Origin: JAOUEA01 sp046732015
Lineage (GTDB): Bacteria; Actinomycetota; UBA4738; HRBIN12
Reading direction: 5' to 3'
NCBI GenBank assembly: GCA_046732015.1
Contig: JBKPMF010000111.1
Span: 1 to 10,862 of the forward strand
Length of the DNA: 10,862 bases
Shown: positions 6,428 through 10,862 of the stretch, in pieces
Numbering within the stretch: the stretch's first letter is position 1
Layout of the letters: each line of letters opens with the position of its first letter
Notes under the pieces: model-generated
Database searches by the model: none
What the model saw: the letters and a program-made list of their open reading frames with translations, nothing else
What the model was told of the DNA's origin: nothing
Made by a program: the position numbers and the translations under genes

Positions 6428-7122
6428 TGGACGATCCGGTGGCCTCGAAGGCGGAACGTGACCGCGACGCCGCCCTGCCTGCGGGCGTACACCGAGCGGT
6501 GCTCGTGGTCGTCGCGCTCAGCTGGCTCGTCGTCGCCGCGCTCGGCGTCCGCTACGCAGGCGAAGATGAGCCCAGTTGGTTGGACAGGTGGGCCCTGATC
6601 GTCGTTCACGACCGGGTGGCGGGCGCACCGTCGCCTGCACGCTGGTTCATCGATCTGGCCGATCCGCTGCCGCTCGCCGTCATCGCGACCGTGCTCGCCG
6701 TGCTCTGCATCGTCGCGGGCAAGCGTCGACTGGCCGCCCTCGCACTGGTAGGTCCCACGGCGACTGGTCTCGCGACGGTCGTGTTGAAGCCGCTGATCGA
6801 CCGAACGAAGGACGGCGACCTCGCCTACCCGAGCGGTCACACCGGCGCGGCGACTGCAGTCGCCCTGGTCGCCGGGGTGTTACTCGTCGCGGTGCTCCAG
6901 CCGCGCAGATGGGCCGCGGCCGCGCTCGTGACCGAAGTCACCGTAGCGGTGGGCGCCGTGATGAGCTGGGCGATGACCCTCACGGATTACCACTACCTGA
7001 CCGACACGGTGGGCGGATTCTGCACGGCGGTGTCGGTCGTGCTCGGCCTCGCGCTGCTCCTGGACCGAAGATCGGAAACGGCCGGGGCGCCGCCGGAGCC
7101 ATCAGACGGTTCGCCCCGGTAG
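6427..7122 (+). CDS. PAP2-family membrane phosphatase (divergent motifs)
   Basis: A protein of 231 residues with about six hydrophobic segments (near 23-42, 76-96, 98-118, 141-160, 165-184, 195-213). PAP2 enzymes dephosphorylate lipid phosphates such as undecaprenyl pyrophosphate. The central motif is clear: YPSGHTG at 134-140 with catalytic H138. Motif 3 is present as DYHYLTD, with H189 and D193, but the usual SR six residues before the histidine is A182-M183. Motif 1 starts at K121 (KPLIDRTKDGD), but the RP that normally ends it reads KD (128-129). R126 may take over phosphate binding. The start ATG overlaps the previous stop (TGATG), with GGGCGGG just upstream, so it is coupled to the Wzz/kinase-like gene. 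A role in recycling the polyprenyl carrier is plausible; the altered motifs suggest a divergent actinobacterial subgroup or changed specificity. Confidence 0.88.
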   Translation: MDDPVASKAERDRDAALPAGVHRAVLVVVALSWLVVAALGVRYAGEDEPSWLDRWALIVVHDRVAGAPSPARWFIDLADPLPLAVIATVLAVLCIVAGKRRLAALALVGPTATGLATVVLKPLIDRTKDGDLAYPSGHTGAATAVALVAGVLLVAVLQPRRWAAAALVTEVTVAVGAVMSWAMTLTDYHYLTDTVGGFCTAVSVVLGLALLLDRRSETAGAPPEPSDGSPR

Positions 7123-7176
7123 GTGCGATGTCGAACAGGACCTGACGACCGGGGAGACACGCATCTGGGGGGTGTC

Positions 7177-7893
7177 GTGGGTGAGTTGAAGGCGGTCATT
7201 CAGGCAGGCGGGCGCGGGACCCGTCTGGCGCCGTACTCCACCGTGCTGCCGAAGGCGTTGATGCCGATCGGTGACGGCACGGTAATCGACCATCTCCTGC
7301 AGCAGTTCGGGGACGTCGGCGTCAGTGAAGTGATCATCACCGTGAGCAGGTTCGGTCCGTTGATCCGCAGCTACTGTGGCGACGGGAGCCGGTGGAACCT
7401 CGACATCGAGTACATCACCGAAGACCTCCCACTGGGCACGATCGGCGGGCTCAACAAGCTGCGGGACCGGCTGGACGGCCCCTTCTTCGTGGCCAATTCC
7501 GACATCTACTGCGACCTGCCGCTCAAGGACCTGTTGGCGACGCACGTGAGCGGCTCGGCGGCGGTCACCATCGGCGTCACCCGCCAGCGGGTCGACATCG
7601 CGTACGGTGTGATCGACCACGTCGACGGGCGGGTCACCGAGTTCCGCGAGAAGCCCTCGCAGGAGATCTCGGTGAGCACCGGCATCTACTGCATGCGGCC
7701 CGCGGTCTTCCAGTACATGCCGCCGTCCGGCGCCTTCGGGTTCAATCACCTGATCCGGGCGATGCTGGACCAGGGCGGCGAGGTGGGGGTCTACGAGCAC
7801 CTGGGCGCCTGGATCGACATCGGCCGCGTCGAGGATCTGCGCAGGGCCCAGGAACAGGCCGCGCGGCCGTACGTCCCGGACGAGGTGGTCTGA
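7177..7893 (+). CDS. Sugar-1-phosphate nucleotidyltransferase
   Basis: A protein of 238 residues that should join a sugar 1-phosphate and an NTP to give an NDP-sugar and pyrophosphate. The N-terminus has the signature AGGRGTRL (10-17) followed by PKALMPIGDG from residue 25, where K26 is the expected phosphate-binding lysine. LGTIGGL follows at about 87-93, the metal-binding aspartate sits in VANSDIYCD (D109), and FREKP is present further on. The fold ends after the catalytic domain, with no left-handed beta-helix acyltransferase extension. GTG 7177 is chosen because it leads directly into the first strand and a G-run (7167-7172) lies before it; the frame is open back to 7123 but that part lacks family character. 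A 54-base gap separates it from the PAP2 gene. Base and sugar specificity (RmlA-, HddC- or ManC-like) cannot be decided here. Confidence 0.9.
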   Translation: MGELKAVIQAGGRGTRLAPYSTVLPKALMPIGDGTVIDHLLQQFGDVGVSEVIITVSRFGPLIRSYCGDGSRWNLDIEYITEDLPLGTIGGLNKLRDRLDGPFFVANSDIYCDLPLKDLLATHVSGSAAVTIGVTRQRVDIAYGVIDHVDGRVTEFREKPSQEISVSTGIYCMRPAVFQYMPPSGAFGFNHLIRAMLDQGGEVGVYEHLGAWIDIGRVEDLRRAQEQAARPYVPDEVV

Positions 7894-7894
7894 C

Positions 7895-9043
7895 GTGCGA
7901 GCCCACGCGCTCCAGCTGATCGAGCTGGGTGCGCCCGTACTCGGTGAGGCCGAGAAGCAGGCACTCATCGACGTCATCGACGACCGGTGGCTGACGATGG
8001 GCGATCGGGTGCGGCGATTCGAGCGGGCGTTCGCCGACCTGCACGGGGTCGTGGACGCCGTAGCGGTCGGCTCGGCGACCGCGGCGTTGCAGCTCATCCT
8101 CGCGGCGTTCGACATCGGGCCCGGCGACGAGGTCCTGGTCCCGTCGATGAGCTTCGTGGCCACCGCCGCGGTCGTCCTGCACGTCGGTGCGACCCCGGTG
8201 TTCGTCGACGTCGAGGCGGCGGACCGGCCACACATGTCCCTTGCCGAGGCCCGGCGGTCGATCACGCCGCGCACGCGGGCGATCGTCGTGATGCACTACG
8301 GCGGCTACATGATGGACCTCCCGGCCTGGCGCGGGCTGGCCGATGAGCACGGCCTCCTGTTGTTCGAGGACGCCGCCCACGTCGCGGGAATGGCGCGCGA
8401 GGACGGCGTCAGCGACGGGGCCGCGTTCAGCTTCTTCAGCAACAAGAACATGACCACGGCCGAGGGCGGGATGGTCGTCGCAGCGGACGACGGTCGGCGG
8501 CAGCGCATCCGGCTGCTGCGTTCACACGGGATGACGGCGAGCACGCTCGAGCGCGCCTACGGGCGCGCGGTCGGCTACGACGTCGTCGAATGCGGACACA
8601 ACTATCGAATGGATGAGCTGCGCGGTGCTTTGGGCCTGGTGCAGATCGCCCGCCTGCCTGCCTGGAACGAGACCCGACGCGCACTGCTCGCCCGCTACCG
8701 GGCCCGGCTCGCCGACGAGACCCCCGAGGTGCGGGTGCCCTTCGACAGCCTGCACCCGACGTCCGGGCACCTCATGCCTGTGATCCTGCCGTCGAGCTGC
8801 GATCGGACGAGCGTGATGGCCGCGATGCGCGCCGCCGGGGTGCAGACCAGCGTCCACTATCCCGCGATCCATGAGTTCGCCTATTACCGTGCCCGGTTCG
8901 AGGTCGTCCGGCTCTCCCGGACCGAGGAGTTCAGCCGACGGGAGCTGACGCTGCCGCTGCACCCTGCCCTCGAGGCAGCGGACGTCGACCGGGTGGTGGC
9001 TGCGCTTCGCGAGGCCTTAGGGTCGTCGTCCCGCCCCGCCTGA
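7895..9043 (+). CDS. DegT/DnrJ/EryC1/StrS-family PLP aminotransferase
   Basis: A protein of 382 residues, the normal length for sugar aminotransferases that convert a keto-sugar nucleotide to an amino sugar using PLP. GTG 7895 begins one base after the nucleotidyltransferase stop and has an excellent ribosome binding site, GAGGTGG at 7882-7888. Conserved features in order are LTMGDRVRRFERAFA near the N-terminus, the SATAALQL cofactor loop, EVLVPSMSFVATA, FEDAAHVAG (E158, D159, H162), and FSFFSNKNMTTAEGGM with the Schiff-base lysine at K184. GHNYRMDELRGALGLVQ and TSVHYPAIHEF follow, then LPLHPAL near the end. All residues expected for activity appear present. It sits between the nucleotidyltransferase and the SDR gene, so the three probably act on one nucleotide sugar. 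Which ring position is aminated is unknown. Confidence 0.95.
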   Translation: MRAHALQLIELGAPVLGEAEKQALIDVIDDRWLTMGDRVRRFERAFADLHGVVDAVAVGSATAALQLILAAFDIGPGDEVLVPSMSFVATAAVVLHVGATPVFVDVEAADRPHMSLAEARRSITPRTRAIVVMHYGGYMMDLPAWRGLADEHGLLLFEDAAHVAGMAREDGVSDGAAFSFFSNKNMTTAEGGMVVAADDGRRQRIRLLRSHGMTASTLERAYGRAVGYDVVECGHNYRMDELRGALGLVQIARLPAWNETRRALLARYRARLADETPEVRVPFDSLHPTSGHLMPVILPSSCDRTSVMAAMRAAGVQTSVHYPAIHEFAYYRARFEVVRLSRTEEFSRRELTLPLHPALEAADVDRVVAALREALGSSSRPA

Positions 9044-9050
9044 GCACCCG

Positions 9051-9056
9051 AAAGGA
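9051..9056 (+). promoter_or_regulatory. Ribosome binding site deciding the SDR start
   Basis: AAAGGA lies eight bases before the GTG at 9065. The ATG at 9056 in the same frame would have this sequence touching it, leaving no spacing. The GTG is therefore the more likely start. Confidence 0.65.
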
Positions 9057-9064
9057 TGACGCCC

Positions 9065-10069
9065 GTGGATCTCTCGGAGCGCACGGTTCTCGTCATCGGT
9101 GGGGCTGGCTACGTCGGTTCGGTCTTGGTCCCCGTACTGCTCCAGGCGGGCGCGCAGGTGCGCGTCCTCGACCAGTTGATCTACGACAACGGCTTCGCGC
9201 TCGTCCCGCTGTTGGACGACCCCCGGCTGCAGTTCCACCGGGGCGATCTGCGCGACGACCGCGACCTCGCGCAGGCGGCGCACGGCGCCACCGACGTCGT
9301 GCTGTTGGCCGCCCTGGTCGGCGACCCGATCTGCAAGTCCTATCCAGAGCTTGCGCGAAGCGTGAACGAGGACGGCGCGAAGAAGGTCGTCGACCGCCTC
9401 AGCCAGGTCGGGATATCCCGGCTCGTCTTCACCTCCACGTGCAGCAACTACGGCATCCACGACTCTTCTTCCCTGGCTGTCGAGGAGAGTGCGCTCAACC
9501 CGCAGTCGCTCTACGCCCGCTCCAAGATTGCGATGGAGGACTACCTGCTGGGCGGCGCGGGCCGACCGGCGACGACCACCGTGCTGCGCATCGCGACCGC
9601 CTACGGTCTCTCCCCCCGGATGCGCTTCGACCTGACCGTGTCGCAGTTCGCCCGGGAGCTGGCGATGGGCAGGCCGTTGCAAGTGTACGACGCCGACACC
9701 TGGCGTCCTTACTGCCACGTCAAGGACATCGCGAAGGCGATCGTGGCCGTGTTGACGGCCGCGGAGGAGGACGTCTGCGGCGAGGTGTTCAACGTCGGTG
9801 ACAACTCGCAGCAGTTCACCAAGCGGATGATCGTCGATGAGGTGTGCAAGCACCTCGCAGAGATGTCGGTCTCCTACGGCGTGGGAGACACGGACCCGCG
9901 GAACTACCGCGTGTCGTTCGAGAAGATCGCCCACCGGTTGGACTTCCGGTGCGACTACGCCGTGCAGGGCTACGTGCCGAGGCTCGTCCACGCCGTGCAA
10001 GCAGGCGTTTTTCCGGATGTCAGCGGGAGCCCCGAGTTCGGCAACTACACGGTGCGCCATCTCGGATAG
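9065..10069 (+). CDS. NAD-dependent epimerase/dehydratase (extended SDR)
   Basis: A protein of 334 residues of the extended short-chain dehydrogenase family acting on nucleotide sugars. The Rossmann motif is VLVIGGAGYVGS (GGAGYVG at 12-18), followed by an acidic VLDQLIYDN loop suggesting NAD rather than NADP. GDLRD marks the adenine-side loop. The active site has FTSTCSNYG and YARSK (Y150, K154), the usual YxxxK pair. YCHVKDIAKAIVAVL and EVFNVGD are typical of the C-terminal substrate domain. There is no TDE triad like that of NDP-sugar 4,6-dehydratases, so an epimerase or reductase role is more likely. GTG 9065 is preferred on ribosome-binding-site spacing. It follows the aminotransferase by 21 bases, in one likely operon. 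Exact substrate is not assignable. Confidence 0.92.
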   Translation: MDLSERTVLVIGGAGYVGSVLVPVLLQAGAQVRVLDQLIYDNGFALVPLLDDPRLQFHRGDLRDDRDLAQAAHGATDVVLLAALVGDPICKSYPELARSVNEDGAKKVVDRLSQVGISRLVFTSTCSNYGIHDSSSLAVEESALNPQSLYARSKIAMEDYLLGGAGRPATTTVLRIATAYGLSPRMRFDLTVSQFARELAMGRPLQVYDADTWRPYCHVKDIAKAIVAVLTAAEEDVCGEVFNVGDNSQQFTKRMIVDEVCKHLAEMSVSYGVGDTDPRNYRVSFEKIAHRLDFRCDYAVQGYVPRLVHAVQAGVFPDVSGSPEFGNYTVRHLG

Positions 10070-10109
10070 CCACACCGAATGGGCCCCAGATCTTCGCGGG
10101 GTGAAGGAG

Positions 10110-10862
10110 TTAGCGCGGTAGATCGGAGGGCCGCGAGGACCATGCCCGCATGACCCGGCGCACCAGGCGCCGGGCCCGCTGCCGCGCGGTGGGTCGCATC
10201 CAGTGCGTGCCCGGCGGCAGCCCCGCCTGGCGCAGCGCCTCGACGTGGCCCGGCGCGTCGTAGGGCACCGCGCGGAAGTCCGCCTCGGCACGCGCGGTAT
10301 CGAGGACCAGGAACCGTGCGGCGAGCGTTCGGTCCCGGGACTGGCCCACGCTGCCGGGGTTGAGCAGGTGGCGCTGCGTCGGGTCGAGGCGGACCAGCCG
10401 TGTACGCGGCCCGCGCAGCAACGTGCCACGCCCTGCACCGAACGCCCATGGCTGGTGCGTGTGGCCTAGCAGGAGGATCCGGGCCGTCCCGAGGCCGTCG
10501 AGGAGGTCGCGGGCACGGTCGCCGTCGCGCACGTACTCCTGCGGGTCTTCGGGGGAGCCGTGGGCGAGCACGACGTCGCCGACGCGGGCTTGCCGCGGGA
10601 GCGCCTCGATGTACGCGCGCACCGACGTGGTGAGCGTCGCCGCCGTCCACGGGGTCGTGCGCCGGGCCAGGTTGCCCGAGCGATCGGTGGGCAACCGCCC
10701 GAGCGCGAGCAGCTCGTGGTTGCCGATGACCGTCACCGCGCCCAGATCGCGCAGCGTCTCGACGCACTCGTTGGGGAAGGGGCCGTACCCGACGGTGTCG
10801 CCGAGGCACAAGACGTGCTCGAACCGGTCACCCGCGACGGCGTCCAGCACCGCCCGCAGCGC
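10110..10862 (-). CDS. Calcineurin-like metallophosphoesterase (5' end outside window)
   Basis: On the minus strand the frame is open from the right edge to a TAA at 10110, giving about 250 residues; the first 15 or so, including the expected DxH metal motif, lie beyond the window. The remaining motifs are clear: CLGDTVGYGPFPNE, VIGNHE, LAHGSPEDP, LLLGHTHQP and LLNPGSVGQ. These are the ordered metal-binding blocks of small bacterial phosphoesterases of the YfcE/MJ0936 kind. A GTG at 10850 could serve as a start, but coding character (ALRAVLDAV) continues upstream to the edge, so truncation by the window is more likely. The C-terminal 30 residues are arginine-rich. It is convergent with the SDR gene (40-base gap) and has no evident link to glycan synthesis, so it probably marks the edge of the polysaccharide locus. 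Confidence 0.93.
   Translation of the reverse strand, partial: ALRAVLDAVAGDRFEHVLCLGDTVGYGPFPNECVETLRDLGAVTVIGNHELLALGRLPTDRSGNLARRTTPWTAATLTTSVRAYIEALPRQARVGDVVLAHGSPEDPQEYVRDGDRARDLLDGLGTARILLLGHTHQPWAFGAGRGTLLRGPRTRLVRLDPTQRHLLNPGSVGQSRDRTLAARFLVLDTARAEADFRAVPYDAPGHVEALRQAGLPPGTHWMRPTARQRARRLVRRVMRAWSSRPSDLPR

Noticed and set aside
7128..7145. Five-codon open frame (MSNRT) between the PAP2 and nucleotidyltransferase genes as a leader peptide
   Set aside because: It is too short to judge, with no attenuator-like structure or strong ribosome binding site; chance is the simpler explanation.
7102..8274. Minus-strand open frame of 390 codons opposite the nucleotidyltransferase and aminotransferase
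   Set aside because: Both plus-strand genes show full family motifs; the antisense product is low-complexity and changes character midway.
9056..9064. ATG 9056 as the SDR start
   Set aside because: The AAAGGA sequence abuts this ATG, leaving no spacing; GTG 9065 is eight bases downstream and leads straight into the first strand of the fold.
10084..10101. CCCC/GGGG stem as a terminator between the convergent SDR and phosphoesterase genes
   Set aside because: Only four base pairs around a ten-base loop and no T-run; such stems are frequent by chance in DNA this GC-rich.
9017..10438. Minus-strand open frame of 473 codons opposite the SDR gene and overlapping the metallophosphoesterase
   Set aside because: It runs antisense to a clearly recognisable SDR and in another frame through the phosphoesterase. 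Its translation is Arg/His/Val-rich with no motif, as expected from GC-rich shadow frames.
1..10862. CRISPR arrays, tRNA/rRNA genes, insertion sequences, prophage or attachment sites
   Set aside because: I saw no regularly spaced repeats, no tRNA-like cloverleaf ends, no transposase or integrase motifs, and no terminal inverted repeats bounding a gene.

Overview
The window is very GC-rich, with strong G/C bias at third codon positions, frequent GTG starts and overlapping stop/start junctions. This points to an actinobacterial chromosome, possibly Pseudonocardiales, although the lineage is inferred from composition and protein flavour only. Almost all of it is a cell-surface polysaccharide (exopolysaccharide, capsule or cell-wall glycan) biosynthesis locus. 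I see no tRNA, rRNA, CRISPR array, transposase or phage gene, and no gene-free stretch longer than about 150 bases.

Layout, left to right. (1) On the minus strand, running off the left edge (1-608), is the N-terminal part of a multi-pass membrane protein that looks like a Wzy-type polysaccharide polymerase. (2) Divergent from it, after a 143-base gap, is a tightly coupled plus-strand trio at 752-3221: a GT4-type glycosyltransferase, a PIG-L/LmbE-family deacetylase and a WbqC-family protein. They are joined by ATGA and GTGA start/stop overlaps, and a perfect 9-bp inverted repeat lies across the last stop codon. (3) A minus-strand gene at 3307-4728 encodes a two-part NodB-like polysaccharide deacetylase. 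It is convergent with the trio and divergent from what follows. (4) After a 103-base divergent intergenic region come plus-strand genes for a Wzz/BY-kinase-like chain-length regulator (4832-6427) and, overlapping it, a PAP2-type phosphatase (6427-7122). (5) The same strand continues with a sugar nucleotidyltransferase, a DegT/StrS aminotransferase and an extended-SDR epimerase/dehydratase (7177-10069). (6) At the right edge, convergent and off the window end, is a calcineurin-like metallophosphoesterase that is probably a flanking gene rather than part of the pathway.

Read together, block 5 would activate a sugar and make a modified amino sugar nucleotide. Block 2 would transfer a sugar and edit its N-acyl group. 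The Wzy-like protein would polymerise repeat units, the Wzz/kinase-like protein would control chain length, the PAP2 protein might recycle the polyprenyl carrier, and the NodB-like enzyme might trim the product. An initiating glycosyltransferase and a flippase are not in this window.

The most notable oddities are these. The kinase-like protein has arginine in place of the P-loop lysine, no tyrosine at all in its last 165 residues, and a repeated segment plus a 15-bp minisatellite in its tail. The PAP2 protein has non-canonical motifs 1 and 3. The NodB-like deacetylase lacks the second histidine of motif 2. The glycosyltransferase/PIG-L/WbqC trio suggests a deacylate-then-reacylate step.
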